DNA of 64,000 bases from Orobanche coerulescens (lineage: Eukaryota; Streptophyta; Magnoliopsida; Lamiales; Orobanchaceae). Position numbers and translations under genes: made by a program. Shown piece by piece: positions 10,306 to 20,316 of the stretch (within the stretch, counting starts at the first letter, position 1; every line of letters starts with the position of its first letter). The stretch covers positions 105,402,501-105,466,500 of the forward strand of contig CM065814.1 of the NCBI GenBank assembly GCA_033398695.1, in the 5' to 3' direction. The notes under the pieces are model-generated. The model did no database searches. It was not told the DNA's origin and saw nothing but the letters and a program-made list of their open reading frames with translations.

Positions 10306-11997
10306 TGTAACATCCCTAAATTTATGGATAGCTACAGCGTTGTGGATCCCTCATGGGGCCCATTAGGCTAGGTTATTCGTCTTACATCACAAAGACTTTT
10401 AATAAAAATAAGCAATCTTGAAAACGAGAATAATATTTTCCATACAAATAGGAAAGTCGAAATACACACGATTTTAGTATTATTACATACGCTTTATTTT
10501 CGAGATAAATGCCAAGAAAACTAAACTTATTCCAGTTGCCATTGTCAAGCATGCCCGTTTCTTCGCATTACCAAGCCTGCATTCCTAGAATTTCTATAAC
10601 TGGCAAGTATAACAATTCTAGCCAATACCCGGGTCAGTCATAACCCATCGCAACAATATGCTCATATGTACGAATTTTGCAGTTCCAAAGTATCAGCTAA
10701 CAACACATATCCCATATACGTATAATAGCGCATAAGAATCTATCCCTAATATCCGGATAGTGCAATTTCTACCACCCCCAATATTTGGGTGCACACCCCC
10801 AATATTCGGGTGCGGAACGAACATTCGTTATAAATTTCTCTTTGTTCTCACTGGAACGGCATAACTTTGCATCTCTTCACATTAATCACATAATACACAT
10901 ATTAACAACATCACAATTGGCACAACATAATCAATACATAATGAATACATAAAAGTACAATAATGCTAGGGTCAAGAAAGTTGAACGGACTTGCTTGTGA
11001 GTCGTCGATAAGGTGATTCCAAATAAATCTCGAGAGTTCGGTCGTCTGCTCCTAGGAAAGGTTTCGACCTCCTAATAATAATATGCTATTAGCATTTTGT
11101 TAAGACGTCTCAATTTAATTTAACGGCTCGCCCTTTATTTTATATTTCACCAATTTTCAACAAAATCATCATCTAAAAATTAAATGCCTTGGTAAATAGC
11201 TCTTAGACATCATCCTTGAATATTTTTAAAAAATATTTTCAACAATTTATAATTTAAATATTACTATGCAGTAATAAATCAAACAATAGTCCTTTTAATT
11301 TATTTAACAAAGTAATATTGAGAATAATTTTAACTTATTAACCTCAAATATTCACAAAGGTAATACTTAATAACTTGAGTTAAATAAAAATCCATTTCCT
11401 CCATTTCAAATATTTCTAAGAATAATACTGGATATATAAGAACTTTAATTCATTTATTCCGGTTTAATTATTTTATATTTGCATATCTAGAAAATGATAC
11501 TTAAGGCAAGGGCGCTCGTTATGCCTGGTGACTTTCGGCACCCCCAACCGGGTCCCATGCGCCACGACCCGTGCTCCGAGCGCGCGGGATTCCCGGACGC
11601 CTGCCGAGCGCTGACACACACAGTGACGCATGGTGCTCGGCAGTTGATAGTCTTCCACTAATTCGATCATAACTTCCTCGTTCGGATTCCGATTGACTAT
11701 CCGTTTAAACCATTGGAAAGATAACTAAATTATCTACAATACTGTTATTTTTCAGAATTTTTTAACTTCTCCTAAATTTGTGGTGATTTTCAAAAATTGA
11801 TACTTGTCCACGATACTTCCCAGAAAATGTCCAAATATATGTTTTAAAATTTATTATGTAATAATACCATAATAATTCATTTAAATCAAGATGTCACTTT
11901 TAGAAATAATTTCACTAATTATTGGCATATAATACTATCATGAATAATCACAACCTTTAATTCCATAGATATACCGACTCAAAAGAATAATGACTTC
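10306..11997 (-). mobile_element. G 5' LTR, segment 1 (R/U5 side)
   Basis: Begins TGTAACATCCC next to the PBS. It is interrupted by CACTA-1 at the TTC target (11995-11997) and resumes at 17057, then at 63170. Contains AT-rich sequence and a GC-rich block at 11508-11645. No gene is recognisable. Confidence 0.75.
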
Positions 11998-12643
11998 CAC
12001 TACACCATATATGGGTTTCAGCAACACCTGAAAAACTATGTTCAAAAGTCCAAAAAGTATTGTTGAAGGCAAAAAACAAGCTAGGGCTACACTTTGACCA
12101 AATCTGAAGGTGTTACAAAAACGGCCGCACCATAGGGGTCTAAGGCCACACTTTTATATATTTAGTGACACAAATGTTTGTGTAGCTGTAGACCTATGCT
12201 AACACTCATGAGGTCTAGTGTAACATTAAATTGTGAAACACTTTGACATCTTTACCAACAACTTTAACACTATGGCTACACTTATATATGAATAGTTCAA
12301 ACTTTTGCCAACATACTTTTAATATTTGCCAACACAATTTTTATATTTTGCCAACATGAATAATTATAAATTAGAGTCTATGGCTACATTTTTGCAGGTT
12401 TTACCAACATTTTCATGGTAAAAAGCAACATGTTATATTGAAAAATAGATATTACCATAAAACAGTCAATACCATTAAAACATTGTCAACCATAATAACA
12501 TCCAAAATACATGACTTCCAAATATTCAATCCATAATCAAACAGCCAAATGCACTTACATAACCAAATATCTAAATACAAGTTACCATCGCAATCCATAA
12601 ATACAACAAAACTACTTGAGTCACTGAGCAAAATTTCATCATC

Positions 12644-12859
12644 TCAGCCCGCCAAAATGACAGCTCTAGTTGCCTCATGGTCTACGTCGAGCGGAACGTT
12701 TTGCGTCTCCGACTTCTTTCCTCGCACTCTCAGTTGTAGAGTATGTTGTTGTGTTTGAGAAGAGCCTGCATTATCTCTCTCAGTTGAAGGAAGTTCCCGG
12801 CCTCCACTGCTATGCTGGCCAGTTTGTGGCCCATTATTACCAATCACCAAATGAATCAA
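12644..12859 (-). CDS. Unrecognised 71-aa ORF in CACTA-1
   Basis: Open frame from MIHLVIGNNGPQTG to HEATRAVILAG, rich in Ser, Gln, Thr and Arg, with a basic segment RVRGKKSE. It lies downstream, in the same orientation, of the captured exons and could be a terminal exon of a transcript through the element. I do not recognise the protein and it may be chance. Confidence 0.2.
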   Translation of the reverse strand: MIHLVIGNNGPQTGQHSSGGRELPSTERDNAGSSQTQQHTLQLRVRGKKSETQNVPLDVDHEATRAVILAG

Positions 12860-13080
12860 CAGTTAACTAGAAAGTACAACAATTAGCAAAAAAACTACAA
12901 AGCACATCAGTTAAATTCTGATACAAAACACAGGATATACCATGATCATGATAAACTAGAACTAAAGTGTGAAAAATATCATTATATGCAATCAAGATTT
13001 GAATGCAAAAACACAACACTAATTTTAAATAAAAAACCATTAAAGTAGTATAACATTCTTTTCTAGACAGAAAAATACCA

Positions 13081-13302
13081 TGCATGTTTGCATCTATGTA
13101 ATTTATAATTCTTAGTAAACATACCTGATCTGGAGTTCATTCTGCTGGATAGTAAAAAAATTCCACATGTTTGCATCTATGTACCTGATTCTAGAACATT
13201 GACTTTAATATTCGGCATGCATGTTTGCATCTATATAATTTATAATTCTTAGTAAACATACCTGATCTGGAGTCCATTATGCTGGATAGTAAAAAATTTC
13301 CG
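13081..13302. repeat. Tandem duplication (~135-bp period) in CACTA-1
   Basis: Two copies of about 85 bp starting near 13083 and 13218 share TGCATGTTTGCATCTAT, then TTAGTAAACATACCTGATC and GCTGGATAGTAAAAAA. They flank a 50-bp spacer. No function is evident. Confidence 0.8.
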
Positions 13303-13611
13303 CTCTAGCAGCAGCAAGCGTCGACTGAAAAAGGAGAAACAAGCAGATTATAAGAATAGAAGTGGAAAGTGAAAAAGATCAATAGGACATTAATCAAGAG
13401 TGCTTGGATTTGTTCCTTCGTGCAACGATAAGAGTAAAACCAATAGTACAAATCCAATGAGTTTCAGTCAAAGACCTAATCTGTTCTTATGAACAATAAA
13501 ATAACATTATTATAATAAAATAATCCAATCCACACATAATTTCACTAGTCACCTTGAACAGAAAGTATCCCCAAGATAAATCAATGGCCGGAAACTGCAA
13601 ACTACACATAC

Positions 13612-15640
13612 CATTTGCATTATCGACTGGCTCAACAAGTATCAGGAGCTCCTGAAGTGCACGATGGAGATCCTCCAGAGGTAGAGATAAGTCAATCAAA
13701 TCATCTATTGCAATTTTCATCAACTTTGCATCTGACGGTGCCTTTAGCTTCTCCATTATATCCTGTCAGCATGCGAAAAACAACAGTACCAGATCAGCAG
13801 AATTCAAAACATGAGCTATAATCAGTTCCACCTAAAAGCTAACACAAAAGAAACTTATAAAAGTTCCTGACATGACGATGCAGCATTAGCTGGTTAATGC
13901 AAATTGAGAACTTTGCACTCTCGATGGGTTCTTAGCGAGAATGGTTTAATTGTATACTCTGGGTGCTGAAGAGCAGGACCACAGAGCAATGGGCTAACTG
14001 ACAAGCCTTACATTAAACCATTAAAACCAATGGGTATAAAAAAAGTTTGGGTACACAGGACAAAAAACAGATCTAAAGAAGTTAACGATGTTACATCTGC
14101 AATAAGAAATAAAAATATGATGTTGTAAAAGCCTATATAGCATAGATAATGCTAGATTTAGAGAGAAGAATGTCTTGAAAGGGCATCCCATAGCAGTGAA
14201 AACCTATGGAGATACTAGTCCCGACCATCATGGAAGTTCCGAAGTCAATCATAAGAAAGAAGCTCGAAGATTTTCATTTTATAAACATAATTTTATCCCC
14301 TTGCGTGATACTCGTTATAAGCTATAAGCAGTCAATGTATGATAAGTATATTGATCTGGTGCTGTAAAAAGTTAATGTAAAGGTATAACTAGAATCATAG
14401 AAAAAAAAAGTTCCAGAAAGAAAGTACAGTGAGATATTCTTGGTGAAAAGCTCAAGCGAGGGAAGCTTGATGTGATAACGTTGTAGTTTAATGACAAGAA
14501 AGAAACTCATTTAGGATCTTCATCGGACAAACTATTAACCATACTTTTATTTCCATTTGACCTAGCTTCAGCTCTTCAGGAGAAAGGCGTTGGATGCCTA
14601 CTGCAAATTCTTCCAACTTTGCTGGATCTGAATGACCAGCTCAATTAAGAATCAAATAAAAAACAAGGAACATATACATGACGACATAATGGTGGAAACC
14701 AGCTCTTTTCAACAAAAAGGTTGACCATAAAAGCAATTTATTTCCTATCTCCAGAAATACTTCATTATGTGCATTAAAGTATGTATATAGTTGAAGGTTC
14801 TTCATCTATTCGGCAATAGGCTTTCTATTTGTATTTAAATGGAACTTCATAAATTATCTAATCAGGTTTTAGCTAACCATATGAACTTTAAATGATTACC
14901 ATTCTCGGACGTAAGCAATAGAAAATTGATCACACAAATACAAATCAACGATAATGTCAACAACTATCAAGGTATTTATCACAAGTTCATGAGGAAATCG
15001 CTAAAGCATGCTTATATGGCTATCAAGAATGCACAGCTCAACATTTCTCAATTTTCAAGACATTGATGGTTAAAAGCTAGAAAACACCTTGAATCACATT
15101 TGGAAGAGCGGCAGGCAGACGGAACTCGCTTAAACTTGCGAATTATTTTAGATTTTGACTCTTGAGTAGCTTTGATTGTTAAACCTCAATCGCGTACTTT
15201 TCAAGTTTGTCTAATCCAACTATACTTAAATCTTTCTAGATTGGCTGTCCCAAACCCACACCTTAGAACCTCATAGAAGGTTTTTGACGCGACAACATAT
15301 TAATTCTAAAATAACGAAGTCATGGAGTAATCAACCAGCAACAGAGAAATGAGAACATAGAAGGAGCGAAGAAAGTACCAATAGCCCACTGTAGCATTCC
15401 TTCCAGGGAAGACAAGCCGCCGTCCAAATGGTGTTTCTCCTCCTCCTCCCTCAAATCACCACCATCGGATTCTGGTTTCGATCTCAAGAGATTGCGTGCC
15501 TCTTGCGCAGTGTATCGAAAGGAACCTACCGACACCGACTTATTTACGACCGCAGCACGACCAACCCCCATAGCCAGTATTACCACCAACACTGTCACCT
15601 TCACTAAGATTGAGATGGATCGCCGCTCCATCTCCGTCAA
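13612..15640 (-). pseudogene. Captured exons of a BiP/Hsp70 nucleotide-exchange-factor-like gene
   Basis: Three exons on the minus strand: 15640-15379, 14636-14545 and 13762-13612. Exon 1 encodes a hydrophobic signal-peptide-like start (ISILVKVTVLVVILAMGVG), an acidic segment and GGLSSLEGMLQWAIG. Exon 2 encodes HSDPAKLEEFAVGIQRLSP. Exon 3 encodes DIMEKLKAPSDAKLM and LHRALQELLILVEPVDNAN. This order and these motifs match the N-terminal half of plant Fes1/SIL1-type armadillo proteins, which exchange nucleotide on Hsp70 (ER BiP for forms with a signal peptide). Lengths of 262, 92 and 151 bases keep phase and there is no internal stop. Donors are GT; exon 3 has CAG before it. Exon 2 has TG where AG is expected, but an in-frame AG lies 3 bases upstream. 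The armadillo repeats are missing, so this is a truncated capture. Confidence 0.8.
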
Positions 15641-16124
15641 TAGTATTTTCTTTCACAATCAACGACGGATAAACTCCTCCTCTGTCACGATCCTCGTCGA
15701 CGTCGTCCCTGCTAATCTCTTGCTATTATGGTGGGATTTTGTGATTCGAGTCAACATGCCGTGTCGTGGGGAAAATATGCTGATTTTTAAACAAGGGATT
15801 TCTATGAACATCATGAAAGAATTTCAGCCTTTATCAAGATTCATGATTGGCCTGCTATCAGTCTACGAGAGTATGTTGTGTTTGCAACTTCAATAAATAA
15901 AAAAATGTCTCTTATTATCCTTTAATACAACACCAGTTGCTGACTCTTGCTAAAAAAAATTGCAACACAACCTGTATAAATTGAGAACATTGCGAGGGAG
16001 AGGAAGCGAAAGGTTGAGGAAGGGAAAGGTTCTACCTCCGAGTCCGAACCTCGCCGTGTGCGATGCAGCGACTACGAGAGAGAGGCAGGGCAAGGTTGAA
16101 CTTGGAGGCACTTAGTCAACCGAG

Positions 16125-16272
16125 CGATCGGGAGGACGGAGGACAGAGGAAGGGTTTGGCGGTTGTTGTGCGATCGGGAGGACGGAGGAAGGGTTTGGCG
16201 GCTGCTCTATGATCGGGAGGACGGAGGATGGAGGAAGGGTCTGGCGGCTGCTGTGCGGTCGGGAGGAGAGGA
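16125..16272. repeat. GATCGGGAGGACGGAGG tandem repeat in CACTA-1
   Basis: Starts at about 16125, 16172, 16211 and a partial copy at 16257. Each copy has GATCGGGAGGACGGAGG followed by AAGGGTTTGGCGGxTG. It is purine- and GC-rich against AT-rich surroundings. Confidence 0.85.
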
Positions 16273-16344
16273 ACTGTGTAAAATTAGACCAAACCGTAGT
16301 AGGGTTAGACTCTTAGAGGCAAGATATTAATGAGATATTATTAA

Positions 16345-16516
16345 TTCTGGCCCGCGGGTAAGCCCGGTAGCTTTGGCAGCCTGTTGTTGGGCCTGCAGGC
16401 TAACCGGTCTGGGCCAAAAGGGCCCGCATTTACACGGGCTACGAAATATGGGCCCTAATCCTGTTTTCTAGCGGGTTAAACGGGCTGGCCCGGCGGACCC
16501 GGGCCACTTTAACCTC
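16345..16516. mobile_element. GC-rich block resembling a hAT-like terminus
   Basis: Dense GGCCCG/CGGGCC sequence ending GGGCCACTTTAACCTCTC. Plant hAT elements often have such ends after a TTAAACGGGCC motif. A matching partner end and an 8-bp duplication are not visible, so this is tentative. Confidence 0.25.
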
Positions 16517-17056
16517 TCTAATTTTACCTAAATTTTACGCATATATTTATATTCCAATTGTAGGATGCGAGAATCAAGATCACGATTAGGACGATTCATA
16601 AGCATTCCAATTTAACCTTGTTTTTGACAATTATTTTCCGCTGCTGGATTTTACGGTTGTTTTAAATTCCGCAAATATTTTAGAAAATATATGTTTGGTA
16701 ACGACTTGAAATTCTACAAGTTTTCTTTATTATAAAAAATATATTCATAAAATAACTTAGAAAAATCGGGTCGTTTTGAGAGTAATTTATTTGAACCACC
16801 TAAAATATTTTAGCAAGCCCGCCTATTTCTTTTAGTATTTAGTTATATTTTTTTTAATAGCAATGGCTACACCAAATTTTGTGTTAGCATAGGTATTCAA
16901 TTTAGTCTACGGTAACACTAATTTATATCAATAATAACGTTAGAAAAATATGCAGCCTTAAATCAAATTTGACCAATTTTAAGGCATCTAAGGCTACACT
17001 TTTGCTTGTAACATCAAAAAAAGATGTTGTTGAAAGCCATATATGGTGTAGTGTTC

Positions 17057-18518
17057 ATGCCTTTATCTAGCCAACAATGATAACATTAACAACGGACGAC
17101 ATCGTCCTCGATAAGCCCAAACATGACCAAATAATAGTTCGATGCCTTAAAGCGGTGAATGATAGCAATGAGTGGACATTGCCCTCGATAATTCTAAGTT
17201 AAAATGAATAACGAATCCATGCCTTCAATCGACCATCAACAATAATAATAACCTATGGATAATGGCATCAAAGCTGATGGGTATTGTATTCAACAAATTC
17301 CACGATATCAAAAGAATGAATAAATAGACCATGTGCCGAACGATAACACACATCTAAACACACAAGTGATAACATTAATCTTATTGACTATTACAAGTAT
17401 AAAAATTACCTCAAAACCGTAGACGAATTGTCTTTCCACGAAAAGACATTCCACAATGAATCAATAATCGAACCGCCGTGAATGAAACATATTTCATCAA
17501 TAATAATGTTCGAAAATTAACTCTCAACAACTAAAACAAGCCGTTACCATCAATGAGGTAACCCAAATAGTTCCGAATAATCTATTCCAATCTCTTAGAA
17601 TAATTAACAAACTCTTTGTAAACATCTCCAGAAGTTTACAATTATAACCTATTAAAATCATTATGAAATCCTCAGATCATGATTGAAACCCGGTGAACAA
17701 CTCAACTAACATCACAAACCTGAATCAAAATCATAATCTAAGACTATATCAACCCACAATCAAACTCTTCAAGTTCAAAATTCATATTCAAGATGTTCTT
17801 CAAAACAATCTAAAAATCCAATGAACTAATCATATCCATCTTGTATTCATATATAAAAACACATATATAGCGTGATTATTACCTCAAGAACATCATAATC
17901 CATTCCAAAATGAAATTCAAGTTGAAGAATAATTACTTCTTAAAGAATCGGATAAAAACCCAAGATTAAATCCGCTCCCAGTCACTTCCCAAGCTCAACA
18001 GTCGTGATATACGATCAATCCCACAAACACTCAAGTACTTGGAACTCAAAACTATGTCCAGAAATTCCCTCTCTCGGACAAAAGAAAAGAAAATAACAAA
18101 TGAGCTGAAGAATCTGATATGCAGCTATTTCTGCTGTCAGCGGATGCGAACGTAATACCCCTAGGGTACGACAATAACACTACCAACACACAGCTGTATA
18201 GACCATCATTCGGCCATACCATACCCAACTGGCATCTACTCAAACTCAAAGCCAACGACTATACGGCCGTACCTCCGCCGTATACGGCCATAATGTCTAC
18301 ATGCAGGACCATATATTTCCATGCATACGACCGTAATTTACGTACGTTAAAAATGTCTTAGCCAAACTCCCATTTCATAGGCCGTAACCTCAGCTTCACA
18401 TGACCATATTTTCATCACATACGGCCGTAACTTCCTTTTGTAAGGCCGTACCACTACTCGGTGTACAAAACCTGAACACCTCCAATAGATCCCAGGCCTC
18501 TATATATGTGCGTATAAT
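17057..18518 (-). mobile_element. G 5' LTR, segment 2
   Basis: Resumes after CACTA-1 and runs to the ATAAT target (18514-18518) of element D. The end of the segment carries CGGCCGTA dyads that continue beyond D at 63170, showing continuity. No gene is seen; an 80-aa frame at 18119-18361 crosses the dyads and is not supported. Confidence 0.75.
18255..18450 (-). repeat. CGGCCGTA dyads in G LTR (left part)
   Basis: Units such as TATACGGCCGTA, GTATACGGCC, ATACGACCGTA, TTTACGTACGTTAAA and ATACGGCCGTAA. The array was split by element D and continues at 63170-63340. It is the G-family counterpart of the other LTR dyad arrays, but I could not find a clear TATA box beside it. Confidence 0.7.
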
Positions 18519-20056
18519 TGTAACACCCCCAGAATACAACCGGGACTATTACACGCCGCAAACCCTTTCCGCAAGGGTCTACCAGGCTAAACACAATAAA
18601 ACAACCAATTGTTTGACCGGCCGGGGTCGAACAGGATGACAACTCGGACCGATAAGGTCAGACAACTAAATCATACTGAAATAATCCTCTTACAATTTGT
18701 ACCCACGCAGGGGTCCAAAATACAAAACGATACAATACAGCGAAAGACTGAAAATAATATAATGATGCAACAACAACCACTGCACTTCGTAACTCTTGAC
18801 TAATATCGCAGCCCATCATCTCTTGTGCTGATCCTGTGACTGATCCCACGAACCTGCATGCACCTGGACACAATACAGATATCCATCCCCCGATTACTAG
18901 GGGGTTAGTAAAACTCCACTGTTTACTAGTGCAAGTATCAAACTATACAAATCTAACAAGCAATTAACAACCACGATTCAGATATGGACAACCATTCACC
19001 AAGTACTTCCGAGAAGTTTTAGAAATCTAGAAAACAACACCAACTGTAGTCTTTAAAAGAAACAATAATCATCTCAGAAGTGTTATACAATAGAAATCAT
19101 TAGGAACTCATGTCCTAAGTTTTGAAAAAAACACTTTTATCAAACCAAAGATCTTGTTACAACACTGAAGGGTTTTACAACACGAAAACCTTTACACAAA
19201 TCGCTTGGGTCTCGGCCCAGTCATTCAGTTTTCATAAAAGCTTTCTTTTCAAGTATCTTGTTTATCAAAACATACTTTCCGACTTCGTGATTTGCCGTCA
19301 TGAGTCACTGTAGGTTCAAACAACCCGCACGGTCTTAGCCAAACACAACAATCACAAATATAAATCCTCGACTCCGTGATCCACCGTCATGAGTCACCAA
19401 AGTTTCTACAGCCTGCACGGTCATAGCCAAACACAACAATCACAAATATCAATCCTCGACTCCATGATCCACCGTCACGAGTCACCGTAGGTTCAACAAC
19501 CCGCACGGTCTTAGCCAAACACAACAATCACAAATATCAATCCTCGACTCCGTGATCCACCGTCACGAGTCACCATAGGTTCAACAACCCACACGGTCTT
19601 AACCAAACACAACAATAAAAAATACCAGTCCTCGACTCCGTTGTAATACCCGGTTGTAATTCACTCATTATCATTCAGTAATTTCATTCGGTAATTGTCA
19701 CTATGTAATTTTTCACTTGTTAATAATCATTCATCCGTGTTCACCATTCGGAATAACTTCGAGTTGTGTATCGATATTGTTCATTGTTTCAACCTTACTT
19801 GGGAATCGAGACAAGAGTATTATCTTGATTGTTGTAATTGATTCATTAGTCGATGTTGACGTTGGAGTTCATGTCATTTCAAATATTCTCATTGTTCAAA
19901 TTGTGTTTTTGTTGGGCGAACCCTTGTAATCATTGCTTGGAACCACCGTTTTGGGGTTTCCGCACTTCCATTTCGTGTTATTGTTTCCCAAATATTGATT
20001 CATATTGCTTTTATTCCCTTCCCGGGTCATTTTTCTTCATTTTAGGACCCAAGGGG

Positions 20057-20289
20057 GTGTGGGCCGCGGCACAAGGGAGTGTGCGCCGCGGCACACACAT
20101 TTTCCAGTTTTAGCCGAGCAACCTGTACCGTGGGCCGCGGCTCCTGCCGGAAGGGCCGCGGCACACTGCCGCGGCACACTCGTTCGGGCCGCGGCACACT
20201 CATGTTGCAATTTTTGGCCAACCCGTCTGTACCAGGGGCCACAGCTCATGCCGACAGGGCCGCGGCACACTGCCGAGTCACTGCCGCGG
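20057..20289 (+). repeat. CCGCGG dyad array in A-type solo LTR
   Basis: Eight GCCGCGGC/CCGCGGCAC units plus one decayed copy (GGCCACAGCTC), at LTR positions 415-647. Flanking bases GGG...CAC repeat with the core. Confidence 0.9.
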
Positions 20290-20295
20290 CACACA

Positions 20296-20316
20296 GTGCA
20301 GTCTGCACTATAATTG
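20296..20316 (+). promoter_or_regulatory. TATA box with adjacent GTGCAG dyad
   Basis: GTGCAGTCTGCAC (20296-20308) is a perfect 6-bp-arm dyad directly followed by TATAATTG (20309-20316). It lies 19 bases downstream of the last CCGCGG. Confidence 0.55.

Larger units (their letters stand above)
11998..17053. mobile_element. CACTA-1, gene-carrying (Pack-CACTA-like) transposon
   Basis: Termini CACTACACCATATATGG and, inverted at the right end, the same 17 bases; terminal inverted repeats run about 29 bp with two mismatches. A 3-bp duplication TTC (11995-11997, 17054-17056) flanks it, as expected for the CACTA superfamily. It is 5056 bp. Subterminal regions (12050-12430 and 16855-17030) repeat motifs such as GGCTACAC and TTGCCAACA, likely transposase-binding sites. 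No tnp2 transposase is visible, so it is non-autonomous. It carries three exons of a host-like gene on the minus strand (13612-15640). Confidence 0.93.

Noticed and set aside
15492..15896. 134-aa plus-strand frame opposite captured exon 1
   Set aside because: Antisense shadow of the exon encoding the signal peptide; splice sites and protein similarity support the minus strand.
16300..16520. Complete small hAT element
   Set aside because: Only one plausible end is visible; no second end or 8-bp duplication found, so kept only as a tentative feature.
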